Shown in pieces: positions 49,504 to 58,574 of a DNA stretch of 64,000 nt. How positions within the stretch are numbered: position 1 is the first letter of the stretch; each line of letters opens with the position of its first letter. This DNA comes from JAPLMI01 sp043798375 (GTDB taxonomy: Bacteria > Omnitrophota > Gorgyraeia > 2-01-FULL-45-10): positions 1 to 64,000 of the forward strand of contig JAZDOS010000028.1 in assembly GCA_043798375.1 (NCBI GenBank). The letters are read 5' to 3'. The notes below the pieces were generated by a model. The model made no database searches. It was not told where the DNA came from and was given only the letters and a program-made list of their open reading frames with translations. The position numbers and the translations under genes were made by a program.

Positions 49504-49568
49504 CTACTTTTTCAGCGCCCTCTTTGTTTGTCCGATTTCCATGCCGTCTTTGGCAAAATACAGATGCG

Positions 49569-50900
49569 TTACAGATTCCCCGCTTCCCGAGCCAATCTTT
49601 TCATCTGTTCTGCCATATACAGCGGTAGTGTTAACACTTTATCATGCAAAGACAATTTCTCCTGCGAAAAACGTACACCAAACAATGATTTCTTTTCTTC
49701 AATAAACAGTTTTAGTGATTTAAGCGTGCCGGTTTTTCCCGCCTTGACCTCCACCGGCAATATCAGGGAAGCTACCGCCACAACATAATCAACCTCAGCC
49801 GAGCTGTTTCTTTTATCACGCGCCCAGAAAAACAGGCTGCGCTCTAAATAACTGTCAGAATGGCCCCTTAATTCCTGGCCGATAAACTGTTCCGTTACGG
49901 CGCCGGCGTTAATCTGAAAAAAATTATTCGTTAATGTAAGTTCCGCTTGCAGGCCGCAGGCATTCTGCATCAGCCCTACATCAAGGAAGTTTAATTTGAA
50001 TTTCATCTCATTAACTTGCGCTTCCAGGGGGAGCCCTGAAGCGGCGGTAGCATATACCGGATAAATAATACCGGATAATCTTAAAAGGTTAAGCGCCTGT
50101 TTAATATCCCTTGATTTGCTATCGGGGTCGATATTCGAATATTTAATGCGGTCTCCAACGAGCCGCGGAGCTTCATCTAATATCTTTCGCAAATATTTGT
50201 GCTCGGAAGATTTAGCGTATTTCCCAAAATCACTCCGATATGTTTGAAGCAGGGAATTTTGGAGTCGCTGACAATTTAAAAAATTTCCGCTTTCGAGATA
50301 CTCTTTAACTACTGCCGGCATACCTCCCACAATAAGATATACCCGCAACAAATCCATCAGCTTCTGATGTACCGCGTTATCAAATACGCTGTTCAATCGA
50401 ATTTCCCGAAGATGACGCCGCAACAACTCATTTCCGGATGCCGTTAAAAACTCGCCAAATGACAAGGGCTCAAGATATATAAACTGAATTCTCCCCACCG
50501 GCATTTTAAAATCCGGACTGTTAAGAGCGAATTCCATCAATGAACCCGCCCCAATAACGGCAAGCCGATCATACTTTTCTTTGAAATACCGCAAGGCCAT
50601 TATCGCGTTAGGGCATTCCTGTATCTCATCAAGAAAGAGCAATGTTTTCCCTGCTTCTATGTTTTCGCCCATAAGAAGCTGCAGTTTATTAATAATCTCA
50701 CCGGGATCAAACGTGGTAAAACATTGTTTAAGTTCAGGCCTAAATTCAAAATTGACAATAACTATATTTTTAAATGCCTTCTTTCCAAACTCTTCCACGA
50801 TGTAACTTTTACCTACTTGCCGTGCCCCTCGCAGCAATAAGGGCATCCTGTCTTTATGCTCTTTCCAGTTAAATAAATCTCTTTCTATGTCTCTTTTCAT
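49569..50900 (-). CDS. AAA ATPase with C-terminal DUF4143 domain
   Basis: The 443 residues have Walker A GARQVGKS (about 25-32), Walker B LLFLDEIQECP, a sensor region VIGAGSLMEFAL, and a C-terminal DUF4143 domain ending with EVDYVVAVASLILPVEVKAG, a PD-(D/E)XK-like nuclease pattern. These ATPases are very common, often mobile, and of unknown biological role. The gene has its own AT-rich upstream region with a CCAATATTGG palindrome. It sits between two copies of an otherwise single small gene, suggesting a recent arrival (see 51132). Confidence 0.85.
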   Translation of the reverse strand: MKRDIERDLFNWKEHKDRMPLLLRGARQVGKSYIVEEFGKKAFKNIVIVNFEFRPELKQCFTTFDPGEIINKLQLLMGENIEAGKTLLFLDEIQECPNAIMALRYFKEKYDRLAVIGAGSLMEFALNSPDFKMPVGRIQFIYLEPLSFGEFLTASGNELLRRHLREIRLNSVFDNAVHQKLMDLLRVYLIVGGMPAVVKEYLESGNFLNCQRLQNSLLQTYRSDFGKYAKSSEHKYLRKILDEAPRLVGDRIKYSNIDPDSKSRDIKQALNLLRLSGIIYPVYATAASGLPLEAQVNEMKFKLNFLDVGLMQNACGLQAELTLTNNFFQINAGAVTEQFIGQELRGHSDSYLERSLFFWARDKRNSSAEVDYVVAVASLILPVEVKAGKTGTLKSLKLFIEEKKSLFGVRFSQEKLSLHDKVLTLPLYMAEQMKRLAREAGNL

Positions 50901-51111
50901 GGCTAATTCTTTCTATATATGGCTAATATACAAAGGTATAGTATACCAATATTGGCTATAATACAAGGTATATTTACGAGTCTGTTATTTACGAGTCGAA
51001 ATTATAGAGGGGTTTTAAACCGGATTGAGAACGCCGGATTTATCCGGCAAAATAGGCATAATAAGGCCCTCTTAAAAACGCTCTCATTTCATTGAAACTG
51101 CAGGGGCGGGG

Positions 51112-51279
51112 CTATTGAGTGTCGTTCTTTTCGTTCTCCTCTACGAACCTCTTGATCTCTTCGAGGTTTTCCAGTATAAGGCGGGCCTTGCTCATCCCGA
51201 ACGTAAACGGATATTTATCGTCTTCACTGCGCCTCACTATCAATACGGGCTTACCCTTAAACTCGCTTCTCTCTACCAT
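51112..51279 (-). CDS. small conserved-looking protein (55 aa)
   Basis: The frame from ATG 51279 gives a 55-residue acidic protein starting MVERSEFKGKPVLIVRRSED, then KYPFTFGMSKARLILENLEE and a charged tail. A GGGGGA ribosome-binding site lies 5 nt upstream. It begins inside the 3' end of the flippase gene. A damaged copy exists at 49369 with nearly identical DNA in the core, which supports it being a real gene. The function is unknown; the fold looks like a small beta-beta-alpha protein. Confidence 0.7.
   Translation of the reverse strand: MVERSEFKGKPVLIVRRSEDDKYPFTFGMSKARLILENLEEIKRFVEENEKNDTQ
51132..51214. repeat. 83-bp direct repeat, copy B
   Basis: Partner of 49386-49468, one mismatch in 83 bases. 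This copy lies in the intact 55-aa gene. Confidence 0.85.
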
Positions 51280-52486
51280 CTATTCCCCCTTTTTTATACA
51301 CCAGAATAATCCATAAAAGCGCCACCGCTTCAACGATGACAAAAGATACGGAAGCACCAATCATACCATATATCGGCATAAGAATAAAGTTTAAAATTAA
51401 ACTAAGGCCTGCGCAGGCCCCTGCCTGCCGCAGGACGTCTTTCTCGCGGCCGCAGGCGATGAGCGCCGTCGAATACGGAAGGTTGAATAAAATCAGGACG
51501 AGCCCTATCGTCATGATGCTCAAAGGAAGGCTTGCCGGCAGGTACTCCGCGCCTACCGTAACCGTGATAAGATATTTATTAAAAAGGCCGAGAGGCACCA
51601 GGATCACTACCGTGAAACCGGCGGCCATTTTTAAAAATTTATTTATGCTGTCGCGAAATCCGGCTTTGTCAAGGCAGAAAGACGCTGACAGCCTCGGCAG
51701 CATGGCGCCTGCCAGAAAAAGCATAAAGACAGCCACGGTTCCCGTAACCCTGCGCGAGACCGTGAAGTACCCGACTTCCTGAAGCGGCCTGAAGAGCCCC
51801 AATATAAAAATGTCGAGGACATTGTAGACCTGAACGCATAATGAAATAAGCCATATCACAAAGGCCCCCGACAGGTGCCCTATCATCGTTTTAAAATCGG
51901 CCATCTTCATCTTAAAGCCGAACCGTAATCGCGCCAAATACACGGTGATTATCGGCAGGGTCGCCGCAAGATAAAGTATGGGTGCCCTGAAAAGATCGGC
52001 CGGGCTTTTTACAAAAAGATAGATCAGGCCTACCTGCAATACGGACGTGACCGTAAACGATATGAAAACCATATGCATTTCTTCAAGGCCCTGGAACGCC
52101 CACTCGGTAGCGAAGGCAAAGATAAATAGTATGAAGGCGGACTCGAAGATAAGCGCTTTTAATATAGGCGAATGAGACGACATGAACGTCGCGCCGGTCA
52201 GGAAAAACACTATGATCGCCGCTATGAAGAAACGTAAAGACACGATCTCGGAGACGTAATTCGATACGAGCGGCCTGTTTTTCGCGACCTCTCTTGTGCC
52301 GTAGGTGGAAAGCCCCATATCGATGAAATTCGCCAGGAAGAATATAAGGGTAAAGACATAGGAGATGTAGCCGAACGCAACCGGTGCGAGCGCCCTGGCA
52401 AGATAGATAAATAGGATTATACTAAAAAGGCTCGCTACAATATTGGAAGCGGCCATCCACATAAAATTTTTAGATAATTTTTCCAC
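51257..52486 (-). CDS. polysaccharide flippase-like protein (MOP superfamily)
   Basis: The 409 residues begin with NFMWMAASNIVASLFSIILF and ALAPVAFGYISYVFTL, the Wzx-like N-terminal signature, and have about 12 helices. GLFRPLQEVGYFTVSRRV is the typical central motif. It is distinct from the flippase at 34088. It is coupled to the AsmA-like gene upstream (1-nt overlap) and to the 55-aa gene downstream, not to glycosyltransferases. Its substrate may be a second glycan or another lipid-linked molecule. Confidence 0.82.
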   Translation of the reverse strand: MEKLSKNFMWMAASNIVASLFSIILFIYLARALAPVAFGYISYVFTLIFFLANFIDMGLSTYGTREVAKNRPLVSNYVSEIVSLRFFIAAIIVFFLTGATFMSSHSPILKALIFESAFILFIFAFATEWAFQGLEEMHMVFISFTVTSVLQVGLIYLFVKSPADLFRAPILYLAATLPIITVYLARLRFGFKMKMADFKTMIGHLSGAFVIWLISLCVQVYNVLDIFILGLFRPLQEVGYFTVSRRVTGTVAVFMLFLAGAMLPRLSASFCLDKAGFRDSINKFLKMAAGFTVVILVPLGLFNKYLITVTVGAEYLPASLPLSIMTIGLVLILFNLPYSTALIACGREKDVLRQAGACAGLSLILNFILMPIYGMIGASVSFVIVEAVALLWIILVYKKGGIDGREKRV

Positions 52487-53673
52487 TACTTCTTGATCAT
52501 CCCCTTAAACAAATCTATATATTCTTTTGCCTTTTCGAGGTCGCTCTTAGGCCCTCCGGCGTCCTGGCCCTTGTTGGCCGCCTTCTCAATTGCCTGCGAT
52601 ATTTTATCTATGGCCATGGCCGCAAGGGCCTGTTTCGATATGGGCCCCAGATAAAATCTCGGGTTCTCCATGTCTCCCTTTATCTTAAAATCAAAGACTA
52701 TTTCACCGGAGGATGAAGTAAAATATTTAATCAGGTCGGGCACGGTCGTATCCCAGAACTGGGCATTCTCATATCCCGGCTTCACGTAAAATTTTAAACC
52801 CTCAAGATGTATTTCGTTCGTTGACCCAAGGCTGCCGTTATCAAAATCGAATATGAGCGTTCCTGAGAATGTGCCGCTTCTGAATACGAACGGTGAATAT
52901 CGGTCATAATACGGCTCGAACGGCAAAATCTCCACACCCCACACCTCGAACCTGTTTGACATTGTAAGCCTCGGCGCCGTGGGATCCATGCTGACAACCC
53001 ACCTGACGACCTCGCTTGAATGGCCGCTGACAAGGCCCTCTCCGGTCGAACTTAAGCCAAGCACCCTGGAATATCTATCGTCAAACTTAACGGATATTTC
53101 CGAATTGACATTCTCAAAGGTAATCAGATGCGGCCGCGAAAGCCGGAACCTGTCCGTAAAAATTATCCTGCCGTCTTTCAGTAAAAATTTTTCAGGGAGC
53201 TTAATGAGGGCCGCCGGATTAATGCCCGCTTGCGACGGCGGCGGAGAGCTCGGATAATTTTGCGCCTGAACCGCTTCCGGAGCCTTTTTAATCATGAGGG
53301 CCTGTATTTCGGACAGGTTGCACCTTCCGTCGCCGAGCCTCTCGATGTTCAGTATTGGCCTATTAAAAACCGGATCCAGAATTTCAAACCCCTCGGCCGG
53401 CGTCTTTCCCTTCATCCTGTAGCCGCAAGAGGCCTCTTCCATTTCAATCAGGCAGCTATTGGAAAAGTGAGGCGGGTTCAAAATTTTAAAACCGTTGATA
53501 ACAATCCTGCCGGATTTCGCGTCAAAATTTATCTTATCTATCCTGACGTAATCTGGAAGGTAGCCTCGGATGATCTTGTCGGCTGAATACTGGACGAGCT
53601 GATACCTGTAAATAAATATTGCCGCGGCGGCCAGGGCGGCAATAACGATGAGCGCTATCAAAATCTTTTTCAT
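52486..53673 (-). CDS. AsmA-like periplasmic bridge-type protein
   Basis: The 395 residues have an N-terminal membrane anchor (LIALIVIAALAAAAIFIY) and a beta-rich domain opening IRGYLPDYVRIDKINFDAKSGRIVINGFK, a pattern of the AsmA/DUF748 group (first 60 residues). Proteins of this group help lipid movement to, or assembly of, the outer membrane. The C-terminal end is helical and charged. Overlaps the PAC2 gene by 4 nt. Assignment rests on the fold pattern. Confidence 0.65.
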   Translation of the reverse strand: MKKILIALIVIAALAAAAIFIYRYQLVQYSADKIIRGYLPDYVRIDKINFDAKSGRIVINGFKILNPPHFSNSCLIEMEEASCGYRMKGKTPAEGFEILDPVFNRPILNIERLGDGRCNLSEIQALMIKKAPEAVQAQNYPSSPPPSQAGINPAALIKLPEKFLLKDGRIIFTDRFRLSRPHLITFENVNSEISVKFDDRYSRVLGLSSTGEGLVSGHSSEVVRWVVSMDPTAPRLTMSNRFEVWGVEILPFEPYYDRYSPFVFRSGTFSGTLIFDFDNGSLGSTNEIHLEGLKFYVKPGYENAQFWDTTVPDLIKYFTSSSGEIVFDFKIKGDMENPRFYLGPISKQALAAMAIDKISQAIEKAANKGQDAGGPKSDLEKAKEYIDLFKGMIKK

Positions 53674-54593
53674 TGGTTCTTTTTAAACAGGCCGAGGAAC
53701 CTGTCTTCATATGCGCCGTACAAATCCCATCTATCCAGTTCGATTTTCAGCAAAATCGCCTTCGCCTTATCGCCCTCGGCTTCCAGAAAAAGCCTCTCTA
53801 TCTTCTCCACGATGTAGGGCGGCACCTTCTTCTCGGCCTGATGCGGCTCGCGGCCCGGCTGGCTTTCTATCGTCAATACATCCTTTACCCTGTCCTCTAT
53901 CATGGACATCTTCTCGTCCATGTCTTTAATAAAATCCTCGAGCTCCTTCAAATCGATCTTAAATTTCAGGATGCGCTGCAATACATCGATTATCGCCGCG
54001 GATGCCTTCGGGTTCGGGAGGCTTATCGCGTATTGGGGCATCGTCGCCAGAAGGCACAGCGCCTCTATGCCCTTCTTCTCGGCAAAGCCCAGAAGAAGCC
54101 CGTTCATTCCTGATATGTGGCCGTTTTCCATGGGGCTTATGCCGAAGCTTGCGATGATATCAAGAAGTGTTTTATTGTTGACCGCGCCGTATACGTGCGG
54201 AGATTCCTTGTAACTTATAGGAAAAGGAAAGGCCGCCCCTGTATATATTCTTGAGACCCTGAACCTGGAGGCAAGATCGATAACCTTACTCAATAGCTCA
54301 ATGCCGCCGGCGCCTGCCACATGAGCCTCGCCTTTGAATATGACGAGCTCCGGATTGCGGGTATAGTAGAAGGCGTTCTGCGGGTTTGGCGGAAGCGATG
54401 CTATGCCGTTCTCGACTACGACCGAATCGAGCAAAGTCAACGGGTTTACTTTTATCTCGGCGAATCTGGAAGCCTTTAACTTCTTCTGCAGGTAGTCGAC
54501 CACTCCCAGCGCGACGCTGCCCATACCCGGCCAACCGCCTATCATCACAGGCCGGACAAAATCTATATTCTTATATATTTTAATTTCTTCCAT
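53670..54593 (-). CDS. PAC2-family protein
   Basis: The 307 residues start with VRPVMIGGWPGMGSVALGVV and contain VIFKGEAHVAGAGGIELLSK, then NGHISGMNGLLLGFAEKKGI, matching the PAC2 (proteasome-assembly-chaperone-like) family. Bacterial PAC2 proteins have no proven role; some are linked to ligase or proteasome-like systems, neither of which is visible nearby. The C-terminal 70 residues are charged and helical. Overlaps genes on both sides, so it is in the AsmA-flippase operon. Confidence 0.8.
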   Translation of the reverse strand: MEEIKIYKNIDFVRPVMIGGWPGMGSVALGVVDYLQKKLKASRFAEIKVNPLTLLDSVVVENGIASLPPNPQNAFYYTRNPELVIFKGEAHVAGAGGIELLSKVIDLASRFRVSRIYTGAAFPFPISYKESPHVYGAVNNKTLLDIIASFGISPMENGHISGMNGLLLGFAEKKGIEALCLLATMPQYAISLPNPKASAAIIDVLQRILKFKIDLKELEDFIKDMDEKMSMIEDRVKDVLTIESQPGREPHQAEKKVPPYIVEKIERLFLEAEGDKAKAILLKIELDRWDLYGAYEDRFLGLFKKNQ

Positions 54594-55170
54594 TTTCGGC
54601 GCCCCAGAGGCCTTTTCGTTTAACTCTTGCCTCTTGCTGCAATTTAAGAAAATATCCGGCCCTCGAAACGTTCGGCGGAATCGTCATGACCTGGCCGTAA
54701 CCCTCTTCGAGGATCTTCGCGTTAACAAAGGTCCCGTCTTCAAGGTAAACGTAGGCAAGCATCCTTCCATACTTATCATATTTTTCGACATCGGCCTGGA
54801 GCCTTACTGATTTACCCGCGCATAACGATTTGGTAAAATCGCGGGCCCTCCTACCCATCGCCTGTATCGTTTTAATACCTTTATCGCTCTTCTTCGAGTC
54901 ACTTAAAAGTTTCCGGCTGTAATGCAGCTCCGGGGTATCTACGCCTATGAGGCGGACCCTGCGGCCGTCCGAAAGCTTTAACGTATCTCCGTCGACAACG
55001 CGCTCGACATAGCAAAATTCCTCTTTGGCCTCCAGATATTTCGTAAAAGGCGGGGACTTAAAACCGAGGTAAATTACAGACGCTATGACAAGCGCCGCTA
55101 TCTGCAGGTTCCTGATGTCTTTTTTAATAGTATGTCTCTTCTTCGGAAACGAGCTTGCCGGCCGCGTCAT
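54580..55170 (-). CDS. thermonuclease-like (SNase) protein, membrane-anchored
   Basis: The 196 residues have a membrane helix (IAALVIASVIYLGF) and a staphylococcal-nuclease OB-fold: VERVVDGDTLKLSDGRRVRL, IGVDTPE, then DKYGRMLAYVYLEDGTFVNA. Conserved Arg and Glu of the active site (RLIGVDTPE) are kept, so it probably cleaves DNA or RNA in the periplasm. The start overlaps the end of the glycine-zipper gene by 47 nt. The exact start is therefore uncertain. Confidence 0.82.
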   Translation of the reverse strand: MTRPASSFPKKRHTIKKDIRNLQIAALVIASVIYLGFKSPPFTKYLEAKEEFCYVERVVDGDTLKLSDGRRVRLIGVDTPELHYSRKLLSDSKKSDKGIKTIQAMGRRARDFTKSLCAGKSVRLQADVEKYDKYGRMLAYVYLEDGTFVNAKILEEGYGQVMTIPPNVSRAGYFLKLQQEARVKRKGLWGAENGRN

Positions 55171-55828
55171 ATTTTTTAATTACTTTTTTGCGTCCGCCTT
55201 CCGGCCCCGCCAGTTCCTCCGAGACCTGCACATTCTGCGCCGGCAGGACGGTGGATTGTGCCATGGGTACCGGTTGCGCGCGCGGCGCGGGACGTCGATA
55301 GACCCTTTTCGGCTGAGATGGCTGGGTAATGGCGTCAAGAAGCGCGCCCCCGATAACTCCGGTACCCGCGCCTATCAGCGCGCCGGTGCCGGCGTTGCCG
55401 CCCGACGCACCTGATGCGATCGCGCCGGTGCCGGCGCCCAAGAGCCCCTGTTTCAGGACCTTCTGAGTGCCTGATTCCTGCGGCGGCTCTTCGTAATAAT
55501 AATCCTCGGGCTGATCATCGTAGTAATAATCGTCATCCGCGGGCGGCGGCTGCGCTGCCCTCCTGCGAACGGGCCTGGATGAGGATGAAGGCGTCGTAAT
55601 GGCATCGAGTAGAATACCTCCTATCGCTCCGGTCCCGGCTCCTATCAAAGCGCCCTTGCCGGCATTACCGCCGGACGCGCCTGATGCGATCGCGCCGGTG
55701 CCCGCGCCGAGCAGCCCCTGCTTCAGGACATTTTTCATCGTGTCATCATCCTGGCAATAAGCGAGGCTTGCGATGAATACGGTTGTCAAAAACACGGCCA
55801 AGGCCGTTAACATATTAAATTTCTTCAT
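55124..55828 (-). CDS. exported protein with duplicated glycine-zipper domains
   Basis: About 234 residues after re-siting the start to the ATG at 55828, which has GGAGG ten bases upstream. A signal peptide (ALAVFLTTVFIASLAYC) is followed by two near-identical 50-residue blocks at 32-81 and 122-171. Each begins VLKQGLLGAGTGAIASGASG and is rich in spaced glycines, the YMGG-like glycine-zipper pattern that packs helices in membranes. A Tyr/Asp/Pro-rich linker separates them. The signal ends in AYC, not a good lipobox. Likely an outer-membrane or envelope stress-type protein; function unknown. Confidence 0.75.
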   Translation of the reverse strand: MKKFNMLTALAVFLTTVFIASLAYCQDDDTMKNVLKQGLLGAGTGAIASGASGGNAGKGALIGAGTGAIGGILLDAITTPSSSSRPVRRRAAQPPPADDDYYYDDQPEDYYYEEPPQESGTQKVLKQGLLGAGTGAIASGASGGNAGTGALIGAGTGVIGGALLDAITQPSQPKRVYRRPAPRAQPVPMAQSTVLPAQNVQVSEELAGPEGGRKKVIKKYDAAGKLVSEEETYY

Positions 55829-55852
55829 AAGCGTATCAACCTCCATATTTAT

Positions 55853-55882
55853 CCCGTTAGAAAGGACGTCCTTTCTAACGGG
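55853..55882. repeat. 30-bp perfect palindrome (dispersed-repeat type)
   Basis: CCCGTTAGAAAGGAC is followed directly by its exact inverse. It lies in the leader of the glycine-zipper gene, and if read through would encode NPVRKDVLSNG. That peptide is familiar from genomic palindromic repeats that get translated in other uncultured bacteria (recalled, not checked). Confidence 0.7.
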
Positions 55883-55940
55883 GTTTATCATAATCAAATA
55901 TACATTATAAACGCGAAAAATTCAAGAAAATAAAAGAAGA

Positions 55941-56006
55941 AACCGATACAACCTGCGAGGTTTGATAGCAGCTATCTGTCAGTTAACCTCGCAGGTTGTA
56001 TCGGTT
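55941..56006. repeat. dispersed hairpin element, copy 1
   Basis: Perfect 22-bp inverted arms, AACCGATACAACCTGCGAGG-TT and their inverse, flank a 22-nt loop with a smaller stem. It overlaps the end of the FAD oxidase gene; the loop and right arm encode its last residues and stop. The downstream strand is T-rich on the minus side, so it may also terminate that gene. Copy 2 is at 62175. Confidence 0.85.
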
Positions 56007-57456
56007 CATCCAGGTATTCTTTAGGGAATATATTGTCAAGCCCCAGAATACAATTCGGGTCGAAGGCCTTTTTTATCCCGGCCATCTCCAGGATACCCTG
56101 TTTCCCGTACATCTCTTCCAGATACATGTGCTTTATCTTGCCTATGCCGTGCTCCGCCGAAACAGTCCCGCCCAGAGAAAGCCCCTTCCTGACAAAAGCC
56201 AAAATAAGATCGCGCGCATCCCTCTCTTCATCGGGTGATCCCGGAAGGATATTGGCATGGACATGATTTTCGCCTATGTGGCCGAATATCACGTGAGCCA
56301 AATTCTCTTTTTTAAACGCGTCCATATAAAAATCCATCATCTCTATGAATTTATCGTCAGGCACGGCTATATCCGCGCTCAATTTTTTAAAACCGCTCCT
56401 TCGGAAGATCTCATTTACGGATTCCGGTATGGCGTAACGAAGCCGGGTAAAAATACGTGCGTCTTTTTCGTTCATCGCCGCCCACGTACTATCCATCGAA
56501 GAGTTGTGTTTCTCGATTAAATTAAGCCATTCTCCGATGGCCGCGTCGTCGATACTGCCATCCGTCTCCTGCTCGAAAAATATAGCGGCCTTCTTGCCCC
56601 TGGGAACATTTGTATTTTTTTCGTATAAAAATCCGAGCGCGTTTGAATCAAAGTACTCTACGGAAAGGATGCCTCTGGCGATTTTGGCGTCTTTCGCGAA
56701 GAGCCACGCGTCCGGCTCGCGGTCAAAAAATACAAACGAGCTGAATATGCCCGCAGGTTTTCTTACCAGCTCCATCCCGATCTCAACGATGACGGATAGC
56801 GTACCCTCCTGGCCTATGAAGAGGTCTATAATGTCCATCCCCGGTTTCGCGTAATACCCGGCCGAACTTTTGACGTTTGGCATCTTATACGCCGGCATCG
56901 GTATATCGATACGTCGTCCGCCGGGCAGCATAACCGCGGAATTATCCTTGTCTATGAATTTTTCTCCGCGCCGGACGGAAAATATCTCGCCTGTGGCAAG
57001 TACCATTTTGAGCATATTGACGCGTTTTCTTGTGGGCCCGTATTTCAGCGACCTTGAACCGGAAGCGTTGGTAGCGACAGTGCCGCCTACGAACGCCGTC
57101 TTTTCGGTCGGATGCGACGTGTAAAACAATCCTTTTTTTTCGCAGGCGCTTTTAAATTCTTCCACCGGAACGCCTGCCTGGACCGTCGCGCTCATGCGGG
57201 CTTCCGAGATATCGACTATCTTATTAAGCCTTTCCGTAGAAATTACAACACCGCCGAACGGCACCCGCGATCCTGTTGTGCCGGTGCCCCCGCCGGAAAT
57301 CGTCATCGGAATCTTATCGACATTGGCTTTTTTTATAAAATCGGATAGTTCTTCGATGCTGGCAGGTATGATAACTTTATCGGCATGGCCGCCCTTAAGA
57401 TTTGAGCTGTCCTCGAGGTAGTTAGTTAAAGCGGCAGGATCGGTCTTTGTTAGCAT
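55972..57456 (-). CDS. FAD-linked oxidase (GlcD/D-lactate dehydrogenase type)
   Basis: The 494 residues have the PCMH-type FAD-binding domain (GTTGSRVPFGGVVISTERLN, FVGGTVATNASGSRSLKYGP) and the FAD-oxidase C-terminal domain (VIFGHIGENHVHANILP, GTVSAEHGIGKIKHMYL), with the active-site His residues. It probably oxidises a 2-hydroxy acid such as glycolate or lactate. No iron-sulfur partner subunit gene is next to it. The C-terminal residues IQPARLTDR come from the hairpin element at 55941. Confidence 0.88.
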   Translation of the reverse strand: MLTKTDPAALTNYLEDSSNLKGGHADKVIIPASIEELSDFIKKANVDKIPMTISGGGTGTTGSRVPFGGVVISTERLNKIVDISEARMSATVQAGVPVEEFKSACEKKGLFYTSHPTEKTAFVGGTVATNASGSRSLKYGPTRKRVNMLKMVLATGEIFSVRRGEKFIDKDNSAVMLPGGRRIDIPMPAYKMPNVKSSAGYYAKPGMDIIDLFIGQEGTLSVIVEIGMELVRKPAGIFSSFVFFDREPDAWLFAKDAKIARGILSVEYFDSNALGFLYEKNTNVPRGKKAAIFFEQETDGSIDDAAIGEWLNLIEKHNSSMDSTWAAMNEKDARIFTRLRYAIPESVNEIFRRSGFKKLSADIAVPDDKFIEMMDFYMDAFKKENLAHVIFGHIGENHVHANILPGSPDEERDARDLILAFVRKGLSLGGTVSAEHGIGKIKHMYLEEMYGKQGILEMAGIKKAFDPNCILGLDNIFPKEYLDEPIQPARLTDR

Positions 57457-57493
57457 GAAACTAATTATACATCAAAAAGAAGGAATTGCAAGA

Positions 57494-57859
57494 TTAGCGC
57501 TTGATATATTCAAGCGCTCTTTTGGCTTCTGTATTCTGCCAATCTTTCTTGAAACCGGCATTCCGGCCTTCCGGATATGACGTCCTGAGCGGCGGTTGGA
57601 TAGCGCTCGAACCGTAGGAATTTTGGATCGGATTCGTAGAACTTTTGAAGTGGACCGCAAGAACAACGCCGGCGATAATTACAAAGGAAAACGCCGTGCA
57701 AGCGACAAGGCCTACTCTGTAATTGACGGCGCGGTTTGTGCGGCATTTCATTTCTATGCCGGATACCAGGTTTCCGGAGAGATATTCTCCGACGATTTCC
57801 AGCGCCTCGTTTTTATCGGCGGCTTCGGTGGTGATTTGTATTGTTGTTTTATATTTCAT
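57494..57859 (-). CDS. hypothetical single-pass membrane protein (121 aa)
   Basis: The product begins KYKTTIQITTEAADKNEALE, a cytoplasmic alpha/beta-like region with a zinc-ribbon-like single Cys (EMKCRTN). A membrane helix (VGLVACTAFSFVIIAGVVLAV) follows, then a short tail with SYPEGRNAGF. It has its own promoter at 57891-57919 and no obvious operon partner. Not recognised. Overlapping frames in the same DNA look like shadows. Confidence 0.6.
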   Translation of the reverse strand: MKYKTTIQITTEAADKNEALEIVGEYLSGNLVSGIEMKCRTNRAVNYRVGLVACTAFSFVIIAGVVLAVHFKSSTNPIQNSYGSSAIQPPLRTSYPEGRNAGFKKDWQNTEAKRALEYIKR

Positions 57860-57890
57860 AATTCAATCTTTGTATTTTGTTAACATATAA

Positions 57891-57919
57891 ATTGTATACT
57901 ATTCCACAAAGATTGTCAA
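57891..57919 (-). promoter_or_regulatory. sigma-70 promoter
   Basis: TTGACA (57914-57919), a 17-bp spacer and TACAAT (57891-57896) on the minus strand. The start should lie near 57884, 25 nt before the ATG at 57859. Confidence 0.8.
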
Positions 57920-57982
57920 GTCATAAAATCTATCTTTTTTAAACCTTAACCATAACCGGATTTAACCTACGAGGTTGAATGG

Positions 57983-58573
57983 TTATTTTTTGTTTTGGAG
58001 GGTTTTGATAAGCCTTTTGCCTAACGTGTGGGATTTGTTCATGAAATTTTTTTTGCGCTTGATCTCCCCTTTAGCATCGACTCCGCCGCAATAGACTTCG
58101 CCATAGTATTTGATGCCAAGAACGGCGAAGAGGTTCTTCAAGACCTGCCTTGAATTCCTGAAAAAATCCTCCCTCCCGGCGCCGGATACGCACAGAAACA
58201 CCCCGGCTCTTTTCTTTTCGGTTAAGGGCGGTTTTTTCAAGACTTCTTTCTTGATCCAATGAGGCTGGAATCTGTCGACCACAAGCTTGAGCTGGGCGGG
58301 GATATTACCGAAATATACGGGCGCGGCTATCGCGACAACATCGGCATCGTCTATGCCATTATATATAAGGCGCATGTCATCGTCCATGCCGCACTCGCCG
58401 GTCTTATGGCAGCATTCGTTTTCCCTGCAAAACTTTATTTCGAGGTCGCTTAAAAATATCTTCTTGACCGAACATCTTCCCGCGGACATTGCGCCTTCAA
58501 GGAAGCTGTCCAGGATGAGTTCGCTGTTGCCGGCCTTGCGGGGGCTGGCGCATATTCCCAATACTTTGATCAA
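57983..58573 (-). CDS. flavodoxin-family NAD(P)H:FMN oxidoreductase
   Basis: The 196 residues have the FMN phosphate loop CASPRKAGNSE, the second FMN segment APVYFGNIPAQLKLVVDRFQ, and several cysteines (FCRENECCHKTGEC) typical of iron-sulfur-flavoprotein-like members. It transfers electrons between FMN and a partner. The ferredoxin gene starts immediately upstream (1-nt gap), so the two probably act together as a small redox pair. The C-terminal part is basic. Confidence 0.83.
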   Translation of the reverse strand: MIKVLGICASPRKAGNSELILDSFLEGAMSAGRCSVKKIFLSDLEIKFCRENECCHKTGECGMDDDMRLIYNGIDDADVVAIAAPVYFGNIPAQLKLVVDRFQPHWIKKEVLKKPPLTEKKRAGVFLCVSGAGREDFFRNSRQVLKNLFAVLGIKYYGEVYCGGVDAKGEIKRKKNFMNKSHTLGKRLIKTLQNKK

Positions 58574-58574
58574 T

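Noticed and set aside
49181..49705. 174-residue plus-strand frame
   Set aside because: It spans the antisense of three minus-strand features; the repeated STNLLISSRFSSIRRALL segment in it is just the reverse of the 83-bp repeat.
57472..57666. Overlapping minus-strand frame inside the 121-residue gene
   Set aside because: The neighbouring frame has the promoter, start and a membrane helix; this one lacks a start signal.
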